A DNA stretch of 64,000 nt from JAADJA01 sp963840975 (GCA_963840975.1 CAWJBC010000016.1:124001-188000); one strand, 5' to 3'; shown: positions 47,544 through 56,755, numbered from the stretch's first letter. Numbers and translations: made by a program. The notes: generated by a model from the sequence alone, not told the origin.

Positions 47544-48032
47544 ATGGTAAGTCTGATGCAGTTGGAGCAAATGGCAAGACGGAAAGAAAAGGAGAACATG
47601 AAATTCTTTTCGCGCCTAAAAACCAGGATTCCTAATGACCTTGATGTAGTGGTGCAAAATCTCCATAATGAAGTCTTTTCTCAAATCAATTGCCTTGATT
47701 GTGCCAATTGTTGCAGAACATTGGGTCCAAGAATTACCGAAAAAGATATTGAAAGGATTGCTAAATTTCTAAAAATTAAACAGGAGTCATTCATTAGGAA
47801 CTATTTGAAAATAGATGAAGATGGGGACTACATTTTTCTTTCAATGCCCTGCCCGTTTTTAATGCCCGACAATTACTGTTTGGTATATGACGTCCGCCCA
47901 AAAGCCTGTGCCGAATACCCGCATACTGACCGAAGGAAATTCCATCAATTGTTTTCATTGACACAAAAGAATACTTTTACATGTCCTGCTGTTTATGAAA
48001 TTGTTGAAGGATTGAAGAAAGACTATAGTTAG
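47544..48032 (+). CDS. YkgJ-family cysteine-cluster protein
   Basis: A 162-residue cytoplasmic protein with the CxxCxxCC cluster 'INCLDCANCCRTLGP' and further cysteines in MPCPFLMPDNYCLVYDVRP and 'KACAEYP', the pattern of YkgJ proteins thought to bind zinc or an iron-sulfur cluster. Conserved across bacteria without a known reaction. Single gene with its own promoter. Confidence 0.88.
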   Translation: MVSLMQLEQMARRKEKENMKFFSRLKTRIPNDLDVVVQNLHNEVFSQINCLDCANCCRTLGPRITEKDIERIAKFLKIKQESFIRNYLKIDEDGDYIFLSMPCPFLMPDNYCLVYDVRPKACAEYPHTDRRKFHQLFSLTQKNTFTCPAVYEIVEGLKKDYS

Positions 48033-48081
48033 ATCAGTATTTTCCACTTCTTTAAATGGAAGCTGCTGATTTCATTGATTA

Positions 48082-49347
48082 TCAGGAGATTATTAATTTC
48101 TTTTGATCCATGCCATCCTTCGAGGATAGAACCATTAAATAAATTCCTGGATTTAATTCGCTTACGTTAAAATCCACTATATATTGACCCTTATTCAATC
48201 GTTGTTTTACGATTGATTGAATCTTTTTTCCCGACACAGAATAAATATTAATTTCAACTTTGGATGGTTTTCCGACTGAAAAAGAAACATGAATGACATC
48301 CAGTGCTGGATTTGGATAGATTTCGTTTAAACCAGTGGTACATGGAGCATCTGAATCAATTTCTTTAATGTCTGTTGCGAAAATCCCATGAGGTCCTGGT
48401 CCTGTTGGATTGACACCATGACAGACAATACATTTATTCAATGTTCCGGCATAACCCTGCAATGCTATATTCTGGACATTATCCCTGTCATTCTCGGAAG
48501 GCAAAATAGCATGTGGTGAACCATGGCAAGTGCTGCAAAAGAGCCCTCTATGGCCTTTGGATTGCCTGAAAAGCAATCCGGGTTCTTCCGCATAATCAGC
48601 ACCATGACAGGCCACTGCTCCGCAACTCGGTTCTTCCAGCCAGGGTTCGCGCCCATTTGCAATGGATTGTCCTACATTAGACACACTGCCATGGCAATCC
48701 TGGCATGTCATTCCTATCGCGTGCATAACATCCCACAGGCATTGGGTATTCGGACCAGGATGACATTTATAACAATCATTCGTTTCACCGCCATGTTTTG
48801 AATGAATGACCTCAGAAAAAGAAGGAAGCCCTGGAGTCCCAGGTGTTCCGAGAGCATTTGATGAATGACATTCTGCACACAAGATTGGTGTATTATTGGG
48901 ATTAAAACCACCTTCTTCTTCATGTTCATTCAGGATACCTGTTTCGCTCGAATGGCATCCAGAACTTACACAATTTATCTCATTCGAAACTGGAATAACC
49001 GGTTGTGTCGAAGCCAGAAGATTATTTTGTCCGTCAAATGCTTTCAATAGTGCCAATTGAAATGGATCTTCAGTCACGAGATTATTGTCAGTATATGGGG
49101 TTATTGGAATCCCCTCAACAGCAAAATGATTATCAGTTGAAGTCATGTTGCCTGTCAGTCCAACATTCGTCAATCCAATGTTGTCAGGAAGGTTTACTCC
49201 AAAAAGTTCAAATTCATAATTCCAGAAATTAGTCTTTCCAACTGAGTAAGTGTTGCCGGGAATTTCATAGGTATGAAAATTTATTGAAAAATAGTCAGGA
49301 ACTATAATTTGTATAGCTTTATAAAATACAAACCCAAAGATAGTCAA
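48082..49347 (-). CDS. Multihaem c-type cytochrome with T9SS sorting domain, N-terminally truncated
   Basis: A 421-residue frame opening at TTG 49347 with no ATG or signal peptide. From 'YEIPGNTYSVGKTNFW' onward it closely follows the neighbouring cytochrome at 49422-51263. Seven haem sites are visible: CVSSGCH, CAECH, CYKCH, CQDCH, CGAVACH, CSTCH and CIVCH (five CxxCH and two Cx4CH). The tail is a T9SS type A sorting domain (IYPNPALDVIHVSFSVGKPS). The first 100 residues of the paralogue, including its signal peptide, are missing, so as it stands the product could not be exported: probably a truncated duplicate. Confidence 0.78.
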   Translation of the reverse strand: MTIFGFVFYKAIQIIVPDYFSINFHTYEIPGNTYSVGKTNFWNYEFELFGVNLPDNIGLTNVGLTGNMTSTDNHFAVEGIPITPYTDNNLVTEDPFQLALLKAFDGQNNLLASTQPVIPVSNEINCVSSGCHSSETGILNEHEEEGGFNPNNTPILCAECHSSNALGTPGTPGLPSFSEVIHSKHGGETNDCYKCHPGPNTQCLWDVMHAIGMTCQDCHGSVSNVGQSIANGREPWLEEPSCGAVACHGADYAEEPGLLFRQSKGHRGLFCSTCHGSPHAILPSENDRDNVQNIALQGYAGTLNKCIVCHGVNPTGPGPHGIFATDIKEIDSDAPCTTGLNEIYPNPALDVIHVSFSVGKPSKVEINIYSVSGKKIQSIVKQRLNKGQYIVDFNVSELNPGIYLMVLSSKDGMDQKKLIIS

Positions 49348-49421
49348 TTAACTTTGAAAAATCCTTAATAATTCTGAAAAAATTAAAACCTATGAAAACC
49401 AGGGATAAATGGTTTTAAGTT

Positions 49422-51263
49422 TTATTGAATCAATGAACCTTTACCAAGGTTTGGTGTCCAATTCAAATTTTTATCATTGTTATCCACTTGAGAGTTTAAG
49501 TTGAAGTCACCGCTATAATATCCTGAAAACCCAGCCTCTTGAGTCCAAACCCCTGACTTATCTCCGTTTTCAATTACACCATTAGCGTTTCCATCACCGC
49601 TCACCATACCAAAAACTCCTGCGGAAACTTCTTTATAGCCAGCTATGCCACCCAAGACATTGCTGGCACTTGTTGAGAAATCAAAAGCATAGTAGTTATT
49701 AATTTTGGGAAGTGGCATTGCCGACATGATACCAAGGTGGTTTCGGTGTCGAATAACTGCGAACAGATTGGTATATGAAGGAACAGGAAATTCAAGAAGG
49801 CTGGAACCATTTATATCTTTAATGGTTCCATCACTCATTAAAAATCCGACACGTTTGGCAATAATTTTTTCTTCGGTGGCAGTAGTCACGTCTCCATTGC
49901 TTTCTCTTAGTTCAATCAATACCCAGTCAACAATATCCTGGTTGGGCAGAACAGGGACATTTTCAGTTCCTGTATAATTCCAAGGTTGTCCATTATATGG
50001 TTGAGAAAGGGGCAATTTTGCACTGGCTGCAAGTGTATTGTTCATCTGTGTTCCATTAAAAGGACCTTCAAGAATAACCTTAAGGTCGGTTTTTGTCACT
50101 GGCGAAGGTGGCATGATACCATGTGGACCAGGACCCGTGGGAACAACTCCGTGACAAAGCTCACATCTTCTTAACGTACCTTCAAAGCCCTGCAGGGCAA
50201 TATTCTGAACATTATCTCTTTCATTTACCGTTGGAAGAATGGCATGTGGAGATCCATGGCAGGAACTGCAATATAATCCACCATGACCCCTGGAGTTACG
50301 GAAAAGTTTTCCTGGCTCTTCAGCAAAATTAGCACCATGGCAATTGGTAGATCCACAAGAGGGCTCTTCCAGCCAGGGTTCACGACCGTTTTTGATAGAT
50401 TCTGCCACCTGAGTAATGCTTCCATGACAATTCTGACATACCATGCCTGCTGCGTGCATCACATCCCTGTAACATTGCGTATTAGGTCCGGGATGACATT
50501 TATAGCAATCATTTGTTTTATCCTTATGCTTGTCGTGGATTACTTCAGACAATGAGCCAAGTCCGGGAACTCCGGGTGTGCCTAAAGCGTTGGAAGAATG
50601 GCACGAGGCACATAAAATAGGAGTATTATTCGGATTAAAACCTCCATCATCAGAGTGTTGGTTCAAAATATTCGTTTCACTTGAATGACATCCGGAACTC
50701 ACACAATTTATTTCGTTTGATACAGGAACAACAGGTTGGGTTGATGCAAGCAGATTATTATTATTGTCATATAACATCAACAATGCCAATTGGTAGGGGT
50801 CTTCATTAATAAGATCGTTATCAGTAAAAGGAGTAATTGGAATTCCTTCCACTTTAAAATGATCTGTATCTGGTTGCATCTGCCCTGAAAGTCCTGCACC
50901 TGTAAGTCCGATATTATCCGGAAGATTTACACCAAATAACAGGTATTCATAACTCCAGAAATTTGTTTTTCCGACGGAATAAGTATTTCCGGGTATTTCA
51001 TAGGATACATGAACACCAGTTGTTATTATTTCGGGAAGGGTTGAGCCATTACCTTTTTTAATAACCTGCGCAGTTACATTGTTGTAAGGAGGGAGAACAA
51101 CGATCTTCTGAAAGTCTTTATTGGCACAATGCATGCCCAGATCGTTCCAACCGATGATGACATATTCACTTGTTTTAGTACTGTCCCCTTCCGGTTTGAC
51201 AAAAGATTCAAATAACAGCATGGAAGTGGCTGCGAGAATAATGAAGTAAATTTTAGTTTTCAT
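49422..51263 (-). CDS. Secreted multihaem c-type cytochrome with dockerin-like C-terminal module
   Basis: A 613-residue protein with a signal peptide (MKTKIYFIILAATSMLLFESF). After an N-terminal domain (IIGWNDLGMHCANKDFQKIV) come seven haem sites: CVSSGCH, CASCH, CYKCH, CQNCH, CGSTNCH, CSSCH and CELCH. Residues 394-613 form a module with IVDWVLIELR and RHRNHLGIMSA and two calcium-loop-like segments, GDGNANGVIENGDKSG and GDFNLNSQVDNNDKN. Such cytochromes carry electrons outside the inner membrane; donor and acceptor are unknown. Paralogue of the truncated gene next to it, but with a different tail. Confidence 0.85.
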   Translation of the reverse strand: MKTKIYFIILAATSMLLFESFVKPEGDSTKTSEYVIIGWNDLGMHCANKDFQKIVVLPPYNNVTAQVIKKGNGSTLPEIITTGVHVSYEIPGNTYSVGKTNFWSYEYLLFGVNLPDNIGLTGAGLSGQMQPDTDHFKVEGIPITPFTDNDLINEDPYQLALLMLYDNNNNLLASTQPVVPVSNEINCVSSGCHSSETNILNQHSDDGGFNPNNTPILCASCHSSNALGTPGVPGLGSLSEVIHDKHKDKTNDCYKCHPGPNTQCYRDVMHAAGMVCQNCHGSITQVAESIKNGREPWLEEPSCGSTNCHGANFAEEPGKLFRNSRGHGGLYCSSCHGSPHAILPTVNERDNVQNIALQGFEGTLRRCELCHGVVPTGPGPHGIMPPSPVTKTDLKVILEGPFNGTQMNNTLAASAKLPLSQPYNGQPWNYTGTENVPVLPNQDIVDWVLIELRESNGDVTTATEEKIIAKRVGFLMSDGTIKDINGSSLLEFPVPSYTNLFAVIRHRNHLGIMSAMPLPKINNYYAFDFSTSASNVLGGIAGYKEVSAGVFGMVSGDGNANGVIENGDKSGVWTQEAGFSGYYSGDFNLNSQVDNNDKNLNWTPNLGKGSLIQ

Positions 51264-51487
51264 GATTTCATAGAATATAAGTAAATATATAGATACATAA
51301 ATACAAAAGTAATACTTTTTACTTTTATTTTGTAAAAATGTTCTATTTTATTGTGAGAAGGTATAACCTTTGCCTGTGTTCTTCTGCAAAGAATTTCAAA
51401 TACTTCGGCGATCCTTATAGTCTGCTCCATTCCAAACCTGTAGCATGGAGTCCTACTTGGGAAATCGGAAAAATAAATAAATATATG

Positions 51488-51520
51488 TTTGTACATACAA
51501 ATAAAATTTTATTATTTTTG
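51488..51520 (+). promoter_or_regulatory. MarR operator and promoter
   Basis: The inverted repeat TTTGTA-CA-TACAAA (51488-51501) covers the -33 region of a perfect TATTTTTG -7 box (51513-51520), 8 bp before ATG 51528. A repressor bound there would block transcription. The same core, TTGTATATACAA, recurs before the next gene. Confidence 0.65.
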
Positions 51521-51527
51521 CAAGCAA

Positions 51528-51959
51528 ATGGCAAAAATACAATCTCCATACTGTCAATGCCTGCATTATTCTGCTAATGCACTGGCAAGAATTATTACGA
51601 AAATTGCCGAAGAAGAGTTTGCAGAGACTGGACTGGCGCCAAGCTATGCTTTTTTGGTGATGTCAGTAAACAATAATCCAGGTATCCATGCCGGTGAATT
51701 GGCTGAATTGATGATGCTCACTCCATCAACAGTTTCCCGGTTGATAGAAAAGATGGAGGGCAGGGGATTGCTGAAAAGGATGACAGAAGGGCGGACAACG
51801 CTCATCTTTCCCACTCCGTCTTCGGTAGAATTGCAGGGAAATATCAAAAACGCCTGGATGAGACTCTATAACAGATATGTTGGGATTTTGGGCGAAGAAC
51901 AAGCCGCTGATTTGACTTCAAAAGTTTTTAATGCAGCCAAAGCCCTGGAGAGAAAATAG
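51528..51959 (+). CDS. MarR-family transcriptional regulator
   Basis: A 143-residue winged-helix protein from ATG 51528 (an upstream ATG at 51489 lies inside the operator). Core: SVNNNPGIHAGELAELMMLT, then the recognition helix 'TPSTVSRLIEKMEGRGLLKR' and wing MTEGRTTLIFPTP. Two cysteines at the N-terminus (YCQCLHYSA) could sense oxidants or electrophiles, as in OhrR/HypR-type relatives. The matching palindromes before its own gene and before the following reductase gene argue that it represses both. Confidence 0.88.
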   Translation: MAKIQSPYCQCLHYSANALARIITKIAEEEFAETGLAPSYAFLVMSVNNNPGIHAGELAELMMLTPSTVSRLIEKMEGRGLLKRMTEGRTTLIFPTPSSVELQGNIKNAWMRLYNRYVGILGEEQAADLTSKVFNAAKALERK

Positions 51960-51978
51960 ATTTTTTTTATTTTTAAAA

Positions 51979-51990
51979 TTGTATATACAA
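51979..51990 (+). promoter_or_regulatory. Second predicted MarR operator
   Basis: Perfect 12-bp palindrome TTGTATATACAA, 16 bp before ATG 52006. It shares all but one base with the core of the operator upstream of the MarR gene. Confidence 0.6.
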
Positions 51991-52005
51991 ATAAAACAAA
52001 TTAAT

Positions 52006-52656
52006 ATGAAAACAAAAATTGGAATTTTAGGATCAGGAATAGTAGGTCAGGTTTTGGCTGAAGGATTCCTCAAGCATGGGTATGAAGTGAAAATCGGTAC
52101 GCGCGATACTTCTAAATTAAACGAATGGAAAAGTAAAAACGGTGAAAAAGGCAGCATCGGCAGCTTTTCGGATGCTGCTAAATTTGGGGAAATCATTGTA
52201 CTTGCTGTAAAAGGCGGTGCAGCAGTGGAGGCTCTTAAACTCGCCGGTGAAAATCCGCTGATGGGTAAAACGATTATTGACGCTACCAATCCGATTGACG
52301 ACAAAGCCCCCGAAAACGGTGTTTTGAGATTTTTCACCGACCTGAATGAATCTCTAATGGAAAAGTTCCAGAAAGCCTTTCCATCAGCAAAATTTGTCAA
52401 GGCTTTTAACAGTGTAGGAAATGCAATGATGGTAAACCCTAATTATCAGGGTATTAAGCCTTCAATGTTTATCTGTGGAAATGACGAGACTGCCAAAACT
52501 GAAGTTAAACACATCCTTGATTTGTTCGGGTGGGAAACGGAGGATATGGGAAAAGCAGAAGCGGCGAGGGCGATTGAACCCTTGTGTATGCTATGGTGCA
52601 TTCCTGGATTCATTAACAATCAGTGGACTCATGCATTTAAATTGTTGAAAATGTAA
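52006..52656 (+). CDS. F420-dependent-reductase-like NAD(P)-binding protein
   Basis: A 216-residue Rossmann-fold protein from ATG 52006. It begins KTKIGILGSGIVGQVLAEGF (GxGxxG) and continues 'IGTRDTSKLNEWKS', 'ATNPIDD' and KAFNSVGNAMMVNP, as in the FNO/NADPH-F420 oxidoreductase-like family. In organisms without F420 these proteins are thought to act as NADPH-dependent reductases of other acceptors. Controlled by the MarR palindrome directly upstream, and followed 27 bp later by another NAD(P)-binding protein. Confidence 0.85.
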   Translation: MKTKIGILGSGIVGQVLAEGFLKHGYEVKIGTRDTSKLNEWKSKNGEKGSIGSFSDAAKFGEIIVLAVKGGAAVEALKLAGENPLMGKTIIDATNPIDDKAPENGVLRFFTDLNESLMEKFQKAFPSAKFVKAFNSVGNAMMVNPNYQGIKPSMFICGNDETAKTEVKHILDLFGWETEDMGKAEAARAIEPLCMLWCIPGFINNQWTHAFKLLKM

Positions 52657-52683
52657 TTTTTTAATCTTTAAAACTAAATCAAT

Positions 52684-53598
52684 ATGAAAACTTATGTTAT
52701 TACTGGAGCTACCGGGAATACCGGCAAGCCGATCACTCTTGGGTTACTCGAAAAAGATCATAAAGTCAGAATCATCAGTCGCGATGCTGCAAAGGCAAAA
52801 GCGTTGGTAAATAGTGCGTCATCATCGTCATCAAAAAATCATGCCGAGATATTTGAAGGGGATTCCTCAAATGTGGAGTTACTGGAAAAAGCAATTAAAG
52901 GTGCGGATGCTGTTTATTCTATGGTACCATTTAATCCTGTTGCAACTGATTATTTAGAATTTCAGTTAACTCATGTTAATGCAATGGCTCAAGCCCTGCG
53001 GAAAACCGGAGTAAAGTATGCCGTCACGCTCAGCAGTGTAGGTGCACATCTAAAAACAGGCGCCGGTGTTGTGCAGGGACTTCAAAAAATGGAAGAGGCA
53101 TTTAACGCCATCCCTGGTTTGAATGTTGTGCATTTAAGGGCAACCTATTTTATGGAAAACATACTGGGACAAATTGGCGCAATCAGGCAAATGGGTGCAA
53201 TGGGTTCGCCCGTGAAGTCAGATATGTCTTTTCCAATTGTAGCAACAAAAGATATTGGTGCAATGGCTTTAAACTATTTATCAAAACTTAATTTCACCGG
53301 CAAAAACGTGGAATATGTTTTAGGTCAAAGGGATGTTACCTATAATGAAATTGCTTCGGTTATTGGCAAGGCAATTGGAAAACCTGATTTGAAATATTAT
53401 GCCGTAAGCTACGAAGAAGGAACAAAAGCTATGTTGCAGATGGGAATGGGCGAAAGCGTTGTAAGCCGTATGATGGAGTTTATCAAAGCATTGAACGAAG
53501 GAAAGGTGATAGAAGAAACCAGGAGAACTTCGGCCAATACAACTCCTACTACCCTCGAGGAGTTTGCCCATGTATTTAAAGCAGTTTATTCCATGTAG
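52684..53598 (+). CDS. NmrA-like NAD(P)-binding protein
   Basis: A 304-residue atypical short-chain dehydrogenase with the NmrA nucleotide motif YVITGATGNTGKPITLGLLE. The catalytic YxxxK motif of true SDRs is not evident. Family members include quinone reductase QorB-like and redox-sensing proteins. It follows the F420-reductase-like gene on the same strand, forming a MarR-controlled redox operon, and ends at a bidirectional terminator. Confidence 0.85.
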   Translation: MKTYVITGATGNTGKPITLGLLEKDHKVRIISRDAAKAKALVNSASSSSSKNHAEIFEGDSSNVELLEKAIKGADAVYSMVPFNPVATDYLEFQLTHVNAMAQALRKTGVKYAVTLSSVGAHLKTGAGVVQGLQKMEEAFNAIPGLNVVHLRATYFMENILGQIGAIRQMGAMGSPVKSDMSFPIVATKDIGAMALNYLSKLNFTGKNVEYVLGQRDVTYNEIASVIGKAIGKPDLKYYAVSYEEGTKAMLQMGMGESVVSRMMEFIKALNEGKVIEETRRTSANTTPTTLEEFAHVFKAVYSM

Positions 53599-53604
53599 AA
53601 AATT

Positions 53605-53641
53605 AATTCATCCGATCTCACTTAATCAGATCGGATGAATT
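53605..53641. terminator. Bidirectional terminator between converging operons
   Basis: A perfect 14-bp stem (aattcatccgatct 53605-53618, complement 53628-53641) with a nine-base loop, AT-rich at both bases. It separates the NmrA-like gene from the end of the dsrC operon. Confidence 0.8.
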
Positions 53642-53644
53642 TGA

Positions 53645-54805
53645 TTAATTTCTTATCGAAGCAATTTCTTTTACCGCTTCAATTGCTCTGTCAATATGCT
53701 CTTCTGTATTGAATGGTCCAATGCTCAACCTGACAGTTCCATGAATATCGAAAGTCCCGATTCCTTCGTGAACTTTTGGAGCGCATTGTAGTCCGGTCCG
53801 GCAGGCAATATTGTAATCAACATCAAGCAGGGTCCCGACATCTCCCGAATCAAAGCCTTTAATATTAAAGCTTAAAACAGGATTTTGATTTTCAGTCCCA
53901 TTCGCACAATAGGTTGTTATCCCTTCAATTTCTTTAAGTCCGTTTTTCAGCTTATTCCAGAGCGCCATTTCTTGTTTATGCAAAACTTCCATACCTTGCT
54001 CTTTAACCCATTTAACCCCAGCATTTAATCCGGCAACACCTACAATATTTAATGTGCCGCATTCAAGCCTGTACGGAAATTCGTCAAGGTGAGTTTTTAC
54101 TGCCGAACGAACTCCTGTTCCTCCAAATCGGGTATAACGGACAGGAACATTTTCCATTACATACGATCCGCCAATTCCTGTTGGACCCATCAGGCATTTG
54201 TGACCGGTAAAACAAACCACATCTACATTCATGGCTTTCATGTCAATGGTAACGGCGCCGGCACTTTGACTCGCATCAACAATAAAAAAAACGCCGTTAT
54301 CCCTGCAAATCTTCCCGATTTCGGCTAATGGCTGAATGGTTCCTATCACATTAGAGCTATGGTTTACCACCACCATTTTGGTGTTTTTTTTAAGTGTTTT
54401 TTTTATGTCATTGGGATCAATAAAACCTTGTTTATCAAACATTACATGGGTAACTTCAGCGATTCCGTTTAATACAAGGTGATGAAGCGGACGAAGGACT
54501 GAATTGTGTTCGAGAAAAGTTGTTACAATATGGTCTCCTTTTTCGGCAAGCCCCTGCAGGATCATATTCAATGAATCACTGGCATTGTAGCTAAATGTCA
54601 ATCGGTTCGGGTCGTCTCCGTTGAACAATTCCGTTAATATTTTTCTTGTGTCGTGAACAATCTCTTCCGTTTCGATGGCTGCATCAAAACCGGAACGTCC
54701 CGGATTTACGCCGTGTTCGCGGTAAAAAGTATCCATAAACTGGTAAACGGTTTCGGGTTTTGGGAAGGTAGTTGCTGAATTGTCAAGGTATATTAATTGA
54801 CTCAT
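53645..54805 (-). CDS. Cysteine desulfurase (class V aminotransferase)
   Basis: A 386-residue PLP enzyme. Signatures: IYLDNSATTFPKPETVYQFM at the N-terminus, PLP aspartate and partners in FIVDASQSAGAV, the lysine in VVCFTGHKCLMGPTGIGGSY, and the catalytic-loop cysteine in 'ACRTGLQCAP'. It belongs to the CsdA/SufS-like 'cysteine desulfurase family' of anaerobes that often pairs with sulfur-handling genes. It removes sulfur from cysteine as an enzyme persulfide. Last gene of the five-gene dsrC operon, 27 bp after the iron-sulfur subunit, so the acceptor may be DsrC; that step is inference. Confidence 0.88.
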   Translation of the reverse strand: MSQLIYLDNSATTFPKPETVYQFMDTFYREHGVNPGRSGFDAAIETEEIVHDTRKILTELFNGDDPNRLTFSYNASDSLNMILQGLAEKGDHIVTTFLEHNSVLRPLHHLVLNGIAEVTHVMFDKQGFIDPNDIKKTLKKNTKMVVVNHSSNVIGTIQPLAEIGKICRDNGVFFIVDASQSAGAVTIDMKAMNVDVVCFTGHKCLMGPTGIGGSYVMENVPVRYTRFGGTGVRSAVKTHLDEFPYRLECGTLNIVGVAGLNAGVKWVKEQGMEVLHKQEMALWNKLKNGLKEIEGITTYCANGTENQNPVLSFNIKGFDSGDVGTLLDVDYNIACRTGLQCAPKVHEGIGTFDIHGTVRLSIGPFNTEEHIDRAIEAVKEIASIRN

Positions 54806-54832
54806 TGAATTTAATATTTTAAGTGTTCTTTA

Positions 54833-56128
54833 TTATTCTATTACTAAAGCATCTGCTACTATTTCGGCAAGTGTTTTAACCTGGACGCCCAACTTAAATG
54901 TAACATTTAACTGTGAAAGTTGATCCACACAATTATGGCAGGGAGAAACAACGATTTTTGCCCCGGTATTTCTGATCTGTTCTGCTTTCAGTTCACCAAT
55001 TTTCAATCGGCGTTCGTTGTACTCACTCATTGCCAGTTGACCGCCTCCGCCTCCACAGCAGAGGTTGTCAATTCCCTCGGGAGTCATCTCAATAAAATTC
55101 TTAACGGTTTTATTCAGAATATAGCGCTGTTCTTTCCAAATTCCTCCGCTTCTTGCAAGGTTGCATGGATCGTGAAGTGTAACCACATCCGGTATCTTTT
55201 CAGGATCAACTTTTATCCTTCCTGTCCTTATGTAATCAGCCAAAAGTTCTACAGAGGTGATAACCTCAAACGGATATTCTTTGTGAATATAATTTGGACC
55301 TTCCCAACGAAAAGCTCGTGATCCATGTCCGCATTCGGCAAGGACACAGGTTTTGGCTTCCATGTTCAGCACTTCATCATACAATCTTTTCGCTATTGCG
55401 GCAGCCTCATTATGGTTGCCTGAATAGTAGGCATAGTTGGTAACATCATACATCTGAGTGGAAAGTGTCCAACTTTCCTTTGCCGCCCAAAAAACTTTTG
55501 CCATAGCTGAAATTGACAACGGAAAAAACTTGGGTTCCCTGGGATTAAGGGTATATAAAATATCTTTTTCCATTTCATTCAATGGTATGGTTGCGGAATT
55601 ATCATTAACCTCAAATTGTAAATCTTCCTCTAACCATTTCAAAGTATCAATAAACTCCTGGTTGCTGATCCCCATGTTGTTTCCTGTTTCAAGCGCAGTA
55701 TTAATTGTTGCTTGAAGAGTTGCCGGAACATAACCCATTTGCGAAAGCATTTCCCTTCCTTTTCTCACCACATAGCTAATATCAACCCCAATGGAACAAT
55801 GCGGGACACAACGACCACACATCGTACATGCCCCGAAAAGCAGATCAACCATTTCATCAACTGTTTCCTTGTCTAAATTTCTGGCGCCAACAAGTCCCGG
55901 AACCAATTTGCCTGTAAGGGTATGGTATCTGCGATAAATGGATGAAACCAAATCAACTTTGACTGCCGGTATAAATTTAGCCTGCGGATCGGCGAGGTAA
56001 TAAACACAGCTTTCGGCACACAGACCACAGTGAACGCAACCGTTTAAATGTGTAAGAAGTTTGCCATCCATTCCGCCGTTCAGAACCTCAAGCCCTTTTT
56101 GAATTGTTACTTTGTTTAATTCTTCCAT
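54833..56128 (-). CDS. DsrK/HdrD-like iron-sulfur protein
   Basis: A 431-residue soluble protein with two [4Fe-4S] ferredoxin clusters (C31, C34, C37, C41 in CVHCGLCAESC; C101, C104, C107, C111 in CTMCGRCVPHC) and two cysteine-rich CCG-type regions: C261/C266, C322, C357-C358 in NLCCGGGGGQLAM, and C397/C400 in VSPCHNC. This is the heterodisulfide-reductase catalytic layout, where a special cluster cleaves disulfides. In DsrK the substrate is the DsrC trisulfide. The membrane subunit lies 12 bp upstream and DsrC just before that, so DsrC is the likely partner here. Confidence 0.85.
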   Translation of the reverse strand: MEELNKVTIQKGLEVLNGGMDGKLLTHLNGCVHCGLCAESCVYYLADPQAKFIPAVKVDLVSSIYRRYHTLTGKLVPGLVGARNLDKETVDEMVDLLFGACTMCGRCVPHCSIGVDISYVVRKGREMLSQMGYVPATLQATINTALETGNNMGISNQEFIDTLKWLEEDLQFEVNDNSATIPLNEMEKDILYTLNPREPKFFPLSISAMAKVFWAAKESWTLSTQMYDVTNYAYYSGNHNEAAAIAKRLYDEVLNMEAKTCVLAECGHGSRAFRWEGPNYIHKEYPFEVITSVELLADYIRTGRIKVDPEKIPDVVTLHDPCNLARSGGIWKEQRYILNKTVKNFIEMTPEGIDNLCCGGGGGQLAMSEYNERRLKIGELKAEQIRNTGAKIVVSPCHNCVDQLSQLNVTFKLGVQVKTLAEIVADALVIE

Positions 56129-56140
56129 TTAATTATCAGG

Positions 56141-56755
56141 TTATTTTGGAGGCCACACTCCACGCCATCCATAGAAAAAACCGAGGTGATAACGGGCGGC
56201 AAAAAAATAAAGGGTATGCTTCAGCTTCCCAAGTGGAAGGTAAAGAAGAAAAATACTGACCAAAATAAAATATGCCGGAAAAAGCCTGACATTGAGTAAA
56301 ACAAATGCGGTCATCAGTTGGACCAATGTCACCAGGAGGTTTGAAATATAATCGTCAGGGTTGGATAAGGCACGTAATTCTTTTTTTATCAATCTTTTGA
56401 TTAGAATAGCCATGCCGCTTGATCCGGCAATAATAAGAAATCCGGCTATCACCCACCTGACCATTCCAAAAGGTTCAACCTTGAAAAGGAAAAGAATAAA
56501 TAAAAACAGGGATAAAAAAGTTCCCAGATGATATAAAATTCCGGCACTATAGGTAGGTAAATTCAAAAAAGCCGATTCTTTCTTTCCCGGACTCATGGCT
56601 CCTGTAAAGGCATAACGGATGCCGGCTGAGGTGTCACCCATCTGTTTTGAATAGTCCTTTGGCTTACCCAGCTTAATCAACCTGAAAGAGTGGTATCCAA
56701 GGCTACCAAGACAAACCAGCAGTGAAAAAACTGCCAAAACCAAATAAACATTCAT
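56141..56755 (-). CDS. DsrM/HdrE/NarI-like membrane subunit
   Basis: A 204-residue membrane protein with about five hydrophobic segments (4-20, 72-91, 100-117, 138-154, 160-173). Histidines H22, H76, H180 and H190 could be haem b ligands as in NarI-type cytochromes; H76 lies inside a membrane segment (ILYHLGTFLS). It is shorter than usual DsrM. It probably takes electrons from menaquinol and passes them to the iron-sulfur subunit encoded next. The family call rests on size, histidines and context rather than on strong sequence motifs. Confidence 0.7.
   Translation of the reverse strand: MNVYLVLAVFSLLVCLGSLGYHSFRLIKLGKPKDYSKQMGDTSAGIRYAFTGAMSPGKKESAFLNLPTYSAGILYHLGTFLSLFLFILFLFKVEPFGMVRWVIAGFLIIAGSSGMAILIKRLIKKELRALSNPDDYISNLLVTLVQLMTAFVLLNVRLFPAYFILVSIFLLYLPLGKLKHTLYFFAARYHLGFFYGWRGVWPPK

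Noticed and set aside
48523..50555. Several 60-90-residue frames antisense to the cytochrome genes
   Set aside because: They occur at equivalent places in both paralogues simply because the coding strands are similar; the haem motifs define the real strand.
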